From Pseudomonas sp. JUb42 (GTDB lineage Bacteria > Pseudomonadota > Gammaproteobacteria > Pseudomonadales > Pseudomonadaceae), in assembly GCF_024807945.1 (NCBI RefSeq), contig NZ_JANUFD010000003.1, forward strand, positions 186,001-250,000: 64,000 nucleotides of DNA, given 5' to 3'. The notes under the pieces were generated by a model. It worked only from the letters and a program-made list of their open reading frames with translations, ran no database searches and was not told where the DNA came from. Shown here one piece after another: positions 21,212 through 27,741 of the stretch (position 1 is its first letter; the number at the start of each line of letters is the position of its first letter). A program made the translations under genes and the position numbers.

Positions 21212-21727
21212 ATGATTGACGACACTTCAGTAGAGTACATTCGCGAAAATATGGCCCGCATGGTGGCCGAGCAACAATCCCGTGGTCTGCTCAGCCCGGC
21301 CGGTGCCGAGTTGCTCAACAGGCTCATTCATGCCGACCAGGCAGTGGAAGGCGACGGCCTGGAGGTCGGTAGCCTGCAGATGCCGCAGCATGGCGGCGTG
21401 AGTCTCAAGCGCCTTTTCGTGATGCGCGGCGAGCCCGACCAATACATTCTTTATGTGCCAGAACAGCCTCAATCGCCGGGCGATCGTATTTTCTACGAGA
21501 ACTATGACTGGAAGCGCACGGGGTTTGTCCTGGCTGAGTTCCTGGGCAGGCCGGGCGGTCTGGATTATATGATGAACCAGGTGCCGGAAGATCAAGTTGA
21601 TCGGGTGGCCGGCTACTTTGAAGAAGTCAGCCGAATGCCTTCGAGCTGGAGTGCGAGTGCGATCCTGTTTGCGCCTGCCCAGGGGCAAACTTATCTGCAC
21701 CAGATTCAAAGTATTGTAAGGCGATAA
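21212..21727 (+). CDS. Orphan protein resembling a module of dermonecrotic-toxin-like proteins
   Basis: A 171-residue soluble protein with no signal peptide or membrane segment. The middle (LFVMRGEPDQYILYVPEQPQ, then FYENYDW and DYMMNQVPEDQ) resembles a recurring stretch of very large Pseudomonas proteins with DUF6543/dermonecrotic toxin domains. Those typically contain VLYTPDAPDG-like and YLLDRVP-like motifs. If so, this is a stand-alone or left-over module; this is inference from memory. No good Shine-Dalgarno precedes the ATG. An AT-rich upstream region suggests acquisition. Confidence 0.6.
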   Translation: MIDDTSVEYIRENMARMVAEQQSRGLLSPAGAELLNRLIHADQAVEGDGLEVGSLQMPQHGGVSLKRLFVMRGEPDQYILYVPEQPQSPGDRIFYENYDWKRTGFVLAEFLGRPGGLDYMMNQVPEDQVDRVAGYFEEVSRMPSSWSASAILFAPAQGQTYLHQIQSIVRR

Positions 21728-21747
21728 AGTAGTCGGTTGCGATTTTA

Positions 21748-21803
21748 CTGTAGGAGCGGCTTTGGCCGCGAGGTCGGCCTCCGGCTAAAGTTGCTCCTAC
21801 AGG
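21748..21803. repeat. Intergenic inverted repeat, family D copy 2
   Basis: TGTAGGAGCGGCTTTGGCCG opposite CGGCTAAAGTTGCTCCTACA, a compact stem 20 bp after the orphan gene's stop. Confidence 0.8.
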
Positions 21804-22066
21804 TTAGCGATATCGCGCATGTTCCGCTCCCTCAGCGCACTGTTCATCATTCCCCTGCATCACCGGCATGCCATCGCCCCCCTTCAGGTGTAGAATCGCC
21901 GGTATTCATCGCCAGTCATCCCCCGGCGGGTTTATGAGCTCAAGCCGAGCGCCCGGTGATCCCGTTGCGTGCGGTTCCTTCGTTGCAGCGTTGACTGACG
22001 CGTGCACATGAAGCCTACAGAAGCTCACTCCCTGTTCTGATTAGCCTTTTTTGCCGGAGTGCTCCA
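21804..22066 (+). other. ilvD upstream region
   Basis: About 260 bases without a convincing gene. A possible -10 box TAGAAT lies at about 21892-21897. The stretch GGAGTGCTCC just before the ilvD ATG provides the Shine-Dalgarno. A 25-codon ORF from 21933 has no run of Ile, Leu or Val codons, so it does not look like an attenuation leader peptide. Confidence 0.4.
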
Positions 22067-23914
22067 ATGCCTGATTACCGTTCGAAAACGTCCACCCACG
22101 GCCGCAACATGGCTGGCGCACGTGCCTTGTGGCGCGCCACGGGCATGAAGGACGAAGATTTCAAAAAACCGATCATCGCCATCGCCAACTCCTTCACCCA
22201 GTTCGTGCCGGGCCATGTGCACCTCAAGGACCTGGGCCAACTGGTCGCCCGTGAGATCGAGCGCGCAGGCGGCGTGGCAAAGGAATTCAACACCATCGCG
22301 GTCGACGACGGCATCGCCATGGGCCATGACGGCATGCTGTATTCCCTGCCGAGCCGCGAAATCATCGCCGACTCCGTGGAATACATGGTCAACGCCCACT
22401 GCGCCGACGCCATCGTGTGCATCTCCAACTGCGACAAAATCACCCCTGGCATGCTCATGGCCGCACTGCGCCTGAACATTCCGGTGGTGTTCGTCTCCGG
22501 CGGGCCGATGGAAGCGGGCAAGACCAAGCTGGCCAGCCACGGCCTGGACCTGGTCGACGCCATGGTCATCGCCGCCGACTCCAGCGCCAGCGATGAAAAA
22601 GTCGCCGAATACGAGCGCAGCGCTTGCCCGACCTGCGGTTCGTGCTCCGGCATGTTCACCGCCAACTCGATGAACTGCCTGACCGAAGCCCTGGGCCTGG
22701 CCCTGCCGGGCAACGGTTCGGTACTGGCGACCCACAGCGACCGCGAACAACTGTTCCTGCGCGCCGGCCGCACCATCGTTGACCTGTGCAAGCAGTACTA
22801 CCAGGGCAACGATGACTCGGTCCTGCCGCGCAACATCGCCAACTTCAAGGCATTCGAAAACGCCATGACGCTGGACATCGCCATGGGTGGCTCGACCAAC
22901 ACCATCCTGCACCTGCTGGCCGCTGCCCAGGAAGCCGAGATCCCGTTCGACCTGCGCGATATTGATCGCCTGTCGCGCAAAGTGCCGCAGCTGTGCAAAG
23001 TAGCGCCGAACATCCAGAAGTACCACATGGAAGACGTGCACCGCGCCGGTGGCATCATCAGCATTCTCGGCGAACTGGCCCGTGGCGGCCTGCTGCACAC
23101 CGAAATGCCGACCGTGCATAGCAAAACCATGAGCGAAGCCATCGCCAGGTGGGACATCACCCAGACCACCGACGAAGAGGTGCACACCTTCTTCAAGGCA
23201 GGCCCGGCCGGTATCCCGACTCAGGTTGCGTTCAGCCAGTCGACCCGTTGGGACACCCTGGACGATGACCGTGAAAACGGCTGCATCCGCAGTGTCGAGC
23301 ACGCCTATTCGCAAGAAGGCGGCTTGGCCGTGCTGTACGGCAACATCGCGCTGGACGGCTGCGTAGTGAAAACCGCCGGTGTCGACGAGTCGATTCACGT
23401 CTTCGAAGGCAATGCCAAGATCTTCGAAAGCCAGGACAGCGCCGTACGCGGCATCCTCGCTGACGAAGTGAAAGCGGGCGACATCGTGATCATCCGTTAC
23501 GAAGGCCCGAAAGGCGGCCCGGGCATGCAGGAAATGCTCTACCCGACGTCCTACCTGAAGTCCAAGGGCCTGGGCAAAGCCTGCGCACTGCTGACCGATG
23601 GTCGTTTCTCGGGCGGCACCTCGGGCCTGTCCATCGGCCACGCTTCGCCGGAAGCGGCAGCAGGCGGCGCCATCGGCCTGGTGCGCGACGGCGACAAAGT
23701 GCTGATCGACATCCCGAACCGCTCGATCAATCTGATGATCGACGACGCCGAGATGGCCCAGCGTCGTGCCGAGCAGGACAAGAAAGGCTGGAAACCGGTC
23801 GAAGCGCGTCCACGCAAAGTCACCACTGCCCTCAAGGCCTACGCCCTGCTGGCCACCAGCGCCGACAAGGGTGCCGTGCGGGACAAGGCGATGCTGGATA
23901 AATTGGTGCCGTAA
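22067..23914 (+). CDS. ilvD: Dihydroxy-acid dehydratase
   Basis: A 615-residue iron-sulfur enzyme catalysing the third common step of isoleucine and valine synthesis in the cytoplasm. The cluster cysteines are in [10 protein letters not shown] and [16 protein letters not shown]. The C-terminal [20 protein letters not shown] is the conserved active-site region. Full length for the proteobacterial type. GGAG lies just ahead of the ATG. It is transcribed alone and followed by a strong terminator. Confidence 0.97.
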   Translation: MPDYRSKTSTHGRNMAGARALWRATGMKDEDFKKPIIAIANSFTQFVPGHVHLKDLGQLVAREIERAGGVAKEFNTIAVDDGIAMGHDGMLYSLPSREIIADSVEYMVNAHCADAIVCISNCDKITPGMLMAALRLNIPVVFVSGGPMEAGKTKLASHGLDLVDAMVIAADSSASDEKVAEYERSACPTCGSCSGMFTANSMNCLTEALGLALPGNGSVLATHSDREQLFLRAGRTIVDLCKQYYQGNDDSVLPRNIANFKAFENAMTLDIAMGGSTNTILHLLAAAQEAEIPFDLRDIDRLSRKVPQLCKVAPNIQKYHMEDVHRAGGIISILGELARGGLLHTEMPTVHSKTMSEAIARWDITQTTDEEVHTFFKAGPAGIPTQVAFSQSTRWDTLDDDRENGCIRSVEHAYSQEGGLAVLYGNIALDGCVVKTAGVDESIHVFEGNAKIFESQDSAVRGILADEVKAGDIVIIRYEGPKGGPGMQEMLYPTSYLKSKGLGKACALLTDGRFSGGTSGLSIGHASPEAAAGGAIGLVRDGDKVLIDIPNRSINLMIDDAEMAQRRAEQDKKGWKPVEARPRKVTTALKAYALLATSADKGAVRDKAMLDKLVP

Positions 23915-23930
23915 GCGACATCGGTTGAAC

Positions 23931-23962
23931 AAAAAAACCGCCTGCATGCAGGCGGTTTTTTT
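23931..23962. terminator. ilvD terminator, perfect 32-bp palindrome (copy 1)
   Basis: Seven A's, CCGCCTGCA, its exact complement TGCAGGCGG and seven T's form a perfect bidirectional terminator 17 bases after the ilvD stop. An identical 32-bp copy lies at 25047-25078. Confidence 0.93.
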
Positions 23963-24026
23963 GTGTCTGTGATGGGAGCAACCCTTGAGAATTGAGGGAA
24001 ACAGGTACAACTCAATGTCAATGAGG

Positions 24027-24055
24027 TTGACATCAGCGGCGCCTGTTTTGATAAA
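24027..24055 (+). promoter_or_regulatory. Sigma-70 promoter of a candidate small RNA
   Basis: Perfect -35 TTGACA at 24027-24032, a 17-base spacer and GATAAA at 24050-24055. Expected start is at about 24062. No ORF follows on this strand before the terminator at 24183. Confidence 0.6.
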
Positions 24056-24061
24056 CTGTAG

Positions 24062-24220
24062 GAGTCGGCACAGACTGGAACCTTGAGAAAGGGGTGTCGA
24101 TCCGGAGGCAGAAACGCCTCTCCGAGCCTTGGCTGGATAAGCGTGTAATGCGCGAAAAGGTAGACCTTTAACTGGATTCACGGAAAGCCCCGACGCGAAA
24201 GCGCCGGGGCTTTCTGCTTT
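24062..24220 (+). ncRNA. Candidate small RNA, about 155 nt
   Basis: The stretch lies between a consensus promoter and a GC-rich terminator hairpin, has no coding capacity and folds into several local stems by eye. These are GGAGGC/GCCTCTCC (24103-24123), GCGT/ATGCGC (24141-24153), AAGG/CCTT (24157-24167) and the terminator stem. Several GGA triplets are present but mostly in stems, so it is not obviously RsmX/Y/Z-like. No known RNA was recognised. It shares the bracketed segment with the orphan gene at 24225, to which it is convergent. Confidence 0.45.
24183..24214. terminator. Terminator hairpin between candidate sRNA and orphan gene
   Basis: A 10-bp stem GAAAGCCCCG/CGGGGCTTTC extends into CGC-GAAA-GCG. 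On the plus strand CTTTCTGCTTT follows, so it works best for the sRNA. On the minus strand it lies just past the orphan gene's stop but lacks a T run. Confidence 0.7.
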
Positions 24221-24224
24221 GCGG

Positions 24225-24707
24225 TCAGAGCGTAATGCCCTTGGCCCGCTGGCTGAGCACCCAGGATAGATTGTGGCTTCGTCCCTTGGGCATGCTTGAG
24301 CGTCCCCATTGATCCAGCGGGTAGGCTGATATGACGAAGAGCTTCAACGTGTTCACTGTTTTCTCTGGCTTGGTGATTTGAAAGAAAATCGCGTAATCGT
24401 AGATATCCAGGCAAAACAATCGACGCTGGTTTGAGCTGTGATGCAAGGTCACATGTGCATCACCCATACGGTCACAAATCCAGTGACGCAGCTCTTTACT
24501 GGCTTCCCATCTGGATGGCGAGAAGTTTCGCTTTTCGCCGCGATTGAAAATCAGCTTGCCTTCATTTTTCTGATCGGTGAAGCAATGGAAGCCGAATGTG
24601 AAATGAATGGTGATGTCGACGTCGTCAATTCGAAGTGCATGAGTAAAGGGCAGTAAGTGCGCCATGCTGTAGGTGCGCCCATTGTCATTGATATCTGTCC
24701 AGCGCAT
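24225..24707 (-). CDS. Orphan hypothetical protein in terminator-bracketed segment
   Basis: A 160-residue soluble protein, rich in His, aromatic and basic residues (FTFGFHCFTDQKNEG, YDYAIFFQITKPEKTV). There is no signal peptide or helix. Family not recognised. ATG at 24707 follows GGGAG by five bases; an ATG four codons upstream does not have a good site. Base composition is less GC-rich than the neighbouring core genes. It sits alone between two identical terminators 1,116 bp apart, with a decayed Ash-like fragment upstream, which suggests horizontal origin. Confidence 0.7.
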   Translation of the reverse strand: MRWTDINDNGRTYSMAHLLPFTHALRIDDVDITIHFTFGFHCFTDQKNEGKLIFNRGEKRNFSPSRWEASKELRHWICDRMGDAHVTLHHSSNQRRLFCLDIYDYAIFFQITKPEKTVNTLKLFVISAYPLDQWGRSSMPKGRSHNLSWVLSQRAKGITL

Positions 24708-24784
24708 ACCCACTCCCATAAATCCAGGGCATCAAGGGTATTGCGCCCATGCGTACCACAAGGTCACCTCAGGCCTTGCAGCCG

Positions 24785-24895
24785 AATTTGCCAATGGCGA
24801 CGCGCAGGCTAGTTATGGGAGCCAGTAGAGACAAGGGGGCGGGATCGATAAGGACATTTCACTCAAAAGAAACAGAGTGTTCCTTCGCATTCGCT
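24785..24895 (-). pseudogene. Decayed copy of Ash-like module (copy A)
   Basis: A 111-base stretch aligning without gaps to 25539-25649 at about 71% identity by hand count. On the minus strand both read LSE-x-S-xx-IP in the same frame, followed by LAC-xx-PL. Copy A has an in-frame stop after the CLYWLP stretch, so it is not translated as one protein. Mismatches are spread over all codon positions, as for neutral decay. Confidence 0.5.
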
Positions 24896-24996
24896 AACCT
24901 GCATATGTTCATGAACGTCTGCGGGGACCAAGGCGAAGTCAAAGCGGATTTCGTCTGCGACGGAACCCGGCAGCTCAAGGCGGCCGGCGGTTTTAT

Positions 24997-25040
24997 AGCC
25001 AATTATAGAGCGACTATAGACCAATTATAGAGAGCGCTAT
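24997..25040. repeat. Imperfect 22-bp tandem repeat
   Basis: Two units both containing CCAATTATAGAG and ending in ACTAT or GCTAT, directly before terminator copy 2. Could be an operator array or a slipped duplication. Confidence 0.5.
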
Positions 25041-25046
25041 GGGCAC

Positions 25047-25078
25047 AAAAAAACCGCCTGCATGCAGGCGGTTTTTTT
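25047..25078. terminator. Perfect 32-bp palindromic terminator (copy 2)
   Basis: Identical base for base to 23931-23962. It ends six bases before the stop of the DUF3077-type gene and serves as its terminator. Flanking bases differ from those of copy 1. Confidence 0.92.
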
Positions 25079-25084
25079 AACTCT

Positions 25085-25306
25085 TCACACCGCCCGCTGT
25101 GCCTGAAGCTGTTCCAGTTGATGATTGGCCAGGGCCTTGGCCATATCGATCAGGTACATCGCCGCAAAGGGCAGATCGCGTTTGGCGCCGCTGTGCTGAT
25201 CGCCGGATTCATAGACGACGGCTGCGGCGCAACGCAGGATCTCGTGTATGCGCAGCAGGGTTTCTTCGGTGGTGTGGGGTGGATCGGGGATTAACTTTTC
25301 AGTCAT
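25085..25306 (-). CDS. DUF3077/DUF6124-type small protein
   Basis: A 73-residue protein with a helical core (TEETLLRIHEILRCAAAVVY, then LPFAAMYLIDMAKALANH). This matches my memory of the multicopy Pseudomonas DUF3077/DUF6124 family (pattern LxCAxAxAYESxD...LAFSxxHLIEMAK). Function unknown. ATG at 25306 is chosen by family length; the Shine-Dalgarno is poor. Upstream on the same strand is a C4-like RNA/Ash-like module that could form its leader. Confidence 0.7.
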   Translation of the reverse strand: MTEKLIPDPPHTTEETLLRIHEILRCAAAVVYESGDQHSGAKRDLPFAAMYLIDMAKALANHQLEQLQAQRAV

Positions 25307-25347
25307 GAAGGTTTTCTCGCTGCGAATAGCCAGCCCTTCGTTGTTTC

Positions 25348-25620
25348 TCACGCGACAAAGGGGGTGGCGGCTGTGAAGCGGGGTGAGAAACCGGTGAGAA
25401 ACCCAGACAAAAGACCCGGCCAGACCGAAGTCTGCCCGCCACAGCCGCCATAAAGCATCTGCCGATAAACCACTCGGCAAAATAACGCGGTGAAGCTTGT
25501 ACTGGATTTACGAACCGGGTTCTCACGCCCGACCACCGAATTTTTCAGTGGCGGGACGCAGGCTAGTCCCGGAAATTCGCAGAAACAAGCGGTCGGGATT
25601 GTTTCGGAAATTTCACTCAA
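25348..25620 (-). CDS. Ash-like ORF overlapping the C4-like RNA
   Basis: A 90-codon frame opening with TTG (LSEISETIP) and containing CEFPGLACVPPLKNS and, later, MLYGGCGGQTSVWPG and FTAATPFVA. This series resembles Ash-family sequences of P4-like prophages in enterobacteria (LACVPPLKxSxxGR, YGGCGG, ATP), again from memory. Such ORFs overlap C4-type antisense RNAs and it is unclear that they are translated. No Shine-Dalgarno is obvious. Confidence 0.4.
   Translation of the reverse strand: MSEISETIPTACFCEFPGLACVPPLKNSVVGRENPVRKSSTSFTALFCRVVYRQMLYGGCGGQTSVWPGLLSGFLTGFSPRFTAATPFVA
25366..25449 (-). ncRNA. C4-like antisense RNA structure
   Basis: On the minus strand a perfect 10-base pair of arms (GGCGGCTGTG at 25449-25440 and CACAGCCGCC at 25375-25366) closes a domain. 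Inside is a CAGAC-TTCG-GTCTG tetraloop hairpin and two tandem copies of the 11-mer GGTTTCTCACC. Complementary or related GTGAGAAAC/GTTTCTCAC words occur at 25344-25352 and near 25519-25527. This closed multi-stem layout with short repeated pairing words resembles C4 antisense RNA of phages P1/P7 and the related P4 CI RNA. Confidence 0.45.
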
Positions 25621-25649
25621 GAGATAGAGAGCGGTCCTTCATATTCGTC
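25539..25649 (-). repeat. Ash-like module, copy B homologous segment
   Basis: Partner of the decayed stretch at 24785-24895 (same orientation, 754 bp apart). Unlike copy A, its minus-strand frame is open into the C4-like region. Confidence 0.55.
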
Positions 25650-25753
25650 ACATTTGTTGTGTCGGGCCCATCGTCGCAAGAGCTATAAGACTGAGTTTTA
25701 TGGAAGCGAATTCTGCGAATGCGAATTGAGTGGGAACGAACTGGAGGACAAAC

Positions 25754-25845
25754 TGTGGGAGCGAATTCATTCGCGAAGGGGTCAGTAAATCCCACGCATT
25801 GGTATCGTCTGAAATAGCGCTTTCGCGAATGAATTCGCTCCCACA
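25754..25845. repeat. Intergenic inverted repeat, family B copy 2
   Basis: TGTGGGAGCGAATTCATTCG opposite CGAATGAATTCGCTCCCACA. A degraded extra arm lies just upstream (25700-25738, GAAGCGAATTCTGCGAATG). No other gene is seen between 25650 and 25873. Confidence 0.88.
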
Positions 25846-25873
25846 ATTTCATGCAGGGCTCGGCCCCACAGGG

Positions 25874-26662
25874 TCAGCAGATAGCCCCATCCACCAACAC
25901 CTGCAACGAATCCCGCGAACACCGTTCGACCCGCGCCTGTACCCCATACACCTCGGCAAACAGCGCCGGGCTCAGTGTCGCTTCGGCAGCCCCGAAAGCG
26001 AACAATTGGCCATCGCGCAGCACCGCCAGGTTGTCGGCGTAGCGCGCGGCGAGGTTGATGTCGTGCAGCACCACCACGGCAATCAGCTGATGCTCCCGGG
26101 CCAGGCTGCGTACGCATTCCATGACCTTGAGCTGGTAGTTCAGGTCCAGGGCGCTGGTGGGTTCGTCCAGCAGCATCACGTGCGGGCGACGGGCGATCAG
26201 TTGCGCCAGGCTGACCAGTTGCCGCTGCCCGCCCGACAGGCCATTGAGCAGGCTGTCAGCCAGGTGGCCGATGCCGATCCGTTGCAGGGCCTTGAATGCT
26301 TCCTCCAGGCAGGCATTCTCCGACAACGGCACGCCATCGAGCGGGCTGACCCGCAGCGCGGCCATGACACTTTCCATCACGCTCAGCGCCAGGCCCGGCG
26401 GCAGGTTTTGCGGCATGTAGGTGATCAGCCGGGCGCGCTCAGCCACTGACATGCGGGTCAGTTCGCTGCCACCCAGCACCACGCTGCCGTGCATTTTTTC
26501 CAGCCCCGCCACGGCCCGCAACAGGGTCGACTTGCCCGCGCCATTGGGGCCGATCAGCGCCGTCAGGGTGCCGGGCAGCAGTGGTGGCAGGGACAAATCA
26601 CGCACCACCTTGCGCCTGCCGTAGCTGACCTGTACCTGGCCGACCTGCAAACCCGGATTCAT
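25874..26662 (-). CDS. Iron-chelate ABC transporter, ATP-binding subunit
   Basis: A 262-residue FecE/FepC-type ATPase. Walker A is GPNGAGKST, signature LSGGQRQL, Walker B VMLLDEPTSALD and H-loop VVLHDINLAARYAD. It powers import of a ferric siderophore or heme through the permease encoded directly upstream, with which it overlaps by 4 bp. Which chelate is carried cannot be told; no TonB-dependent receptor is adjacent. Confidence 0.93.
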   Translation of the reverse strand: MNPGLQVGQVQVSYGRRKVVRDLSLPPLLPGTLTALIGPNGAGKSTLLRAVAGLEKMHGSVVLGGSELTRMSVAERARLITYMPQNLPPGLALSVMESVMAALRVSPLDGVPLSENACLEEAFKALQRIGIGHLADSLLNGLSGGQRQLVSLAQLIARRPHVMLLDEPTSALDLNYQLKVMECVRSLAREHQLIAVVVLHDINLAARYADNLAVLRDGQLFAFGAAEATLSPALFAEVYGVQARVERCSRDSLQVLVDGAIC

Positions 26663-27741
26663 AGCTGTCTCCCACGCTTGAACACCAGCACCACGAAGAT
26701 CGGCACGCCGACCAGTGCAGTGACGATGCCCACCGGCACTATCACCCCCGGCAAAATCGCCTTGCTGACAATCGACGACAGCGACAGCAACAAGGCGCCG
26801 ACCAGCGTGCTCGATGGCAGCAGGAAGCGCTGGTCTTCACCGACCAGTAACCGAGCGATATGCGGCCCGACCAGGCCGATAAAACCGATGGTGCCGACAA
26901 AGGCCACGGCGGTGGCCGACAGCAGGCTGATGCGCAGCAGCGAGAGCAGGCGCAAGCGCCGTACATCGACGCCGAAGCTCTGCGCCCGGTCTTCGCCCAT
27001 GCGCAGCAGGGTCAGGCGCGACGAGGCGGCCAGGGAAAACGGCATGACCACCGCCAGGACCAGAGCGAGAATGCCGAGTTTGTCCCAGGTCGCCCGCGCC
27101 ACGCTGCCCAGGCTCCAGAACACCAGTTGCTGCAGGACGTCTTCGGTGGCGACCAGTTGCAACAGCGCCACCAAAGCGTTGCAACTGAACACCAGGGCGA
27201 TGCCGAACAACACCAGGCTCTCCACCCCGGCACCGCGCAGGCGCGACATGGCTTGCAGCAGAAACACCGACGCTGCGGCGAAGACAAACGCCGATAGCGA
27301 CACCAACGTATTACCCGACAGCCAGCCAATCGATATCGGAAACACAATCACCAGGGACGCGCCCAACGCCGCCGCCGAGGACACGCCGAGGGTAAAGGGG
27401 CTGGCCAGGGGGTTATTGAGGATTGCCTGCATCTCGGCCCCGGCCAGGGACAACGCACCGCCGACCAGAATCGCCATCAGCGCGTAAGGCCGGCGCACGT
27501 TCCAGATGATCACCCGGTCGGTGATTGCCAGATGCGCCGGGTGCAGAATGCCGTCGATCAGGGTGCCGATGCCCATGCCCGAGGGGCCGGTGGCCAGGTC
27601 CATCAATACCGCGCAGAGCAAGGTCACGACCAGGCCGGTCAGCAACAGCACGCGCCGGGCAACCAGGCGCCGATAACCCTGGCGGGCATCGATCAAGCCC
27701 TGCCCGTCTGCTTCAGGCAGTGCGTTGGCTCGTGCATTCAC
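26659..27741 (-). CDS. Iron-chelate ABC transporter, FecCD-type permease
   Basis: A 360-residue membrane protein with about nine to ten helices and FecCD/BtuC hallmarks (RRPYALMAILVGGALSLAGA, NPLASPFTLGVSSAAALGAS, FVGTIGFIGLVGPHIAR). It forms the channel, presumably a homodimer since only one permease gene is present. It overlaps both neighbours by 4 bp (binding protein upstream, ATPase downstream), so the three subunits are co-translated. Confidence 0.93.
   Translation of the reverse strand: MNARANALPEADGQGLIDARQGYRRLVARRVLLLTGLVVTLLCAVLMDLATGPSGMGIGTLIDGILHPAHLAITDRVIIWNVRRPYALMAILVGGALSLAGAEMQAILNNPLASPFTLGVSSAAALGASLVIVFPISIGWLSGNTLVSLSAFVFAAASVFLLQAMSRLRGAGVESLVLFGIALVFSCNALVALLQLVATEDVLQQLVFWSLGSVARATWDKLGILALVLAVVMPFSLAASSRLTLLRMGEDRAQSFGVDVRRLRLLSLLRISLLSATAVAFVGTIGFIGLVGPHIARLLVGEDQRFLLPSSTLVGALLLSLSSIVSKAILPGVIVPVGIVTALVGVPIFVVLVFKRGRQL

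Noticed and set aside
21933..22010. Leader peptide for ilvD attenuation
   Set aside because: The 25-codon frame has no cluster of Ile, Val or Leu codons and no terminator/antiterminator pair is obvious.
22025..24181. 718-codon minus-strand open frame opposite ilvD
   Set aside because: It is the antisense shadow of a GC-rich, strongly biased gene. It runs through the ilvD terminator and has no ribosome site or recognisable motif.
24062..24214. RsmX/Y/Z-type sRNA identity for the candidate RNA
   Set aside because: Several GGA triplets occur, but the clearest ones are inside stems rather than in hairpin loops as in Rsm RNAs.
24749..25030. Plus-strand 93-codon frame matching a 63-codon frame at 25497-25688
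   Set aside because: The similarity comes from the repeated Ash-like module. Gapless mismatches are not concentrated at third positions, so plus-strand coding is not supported.
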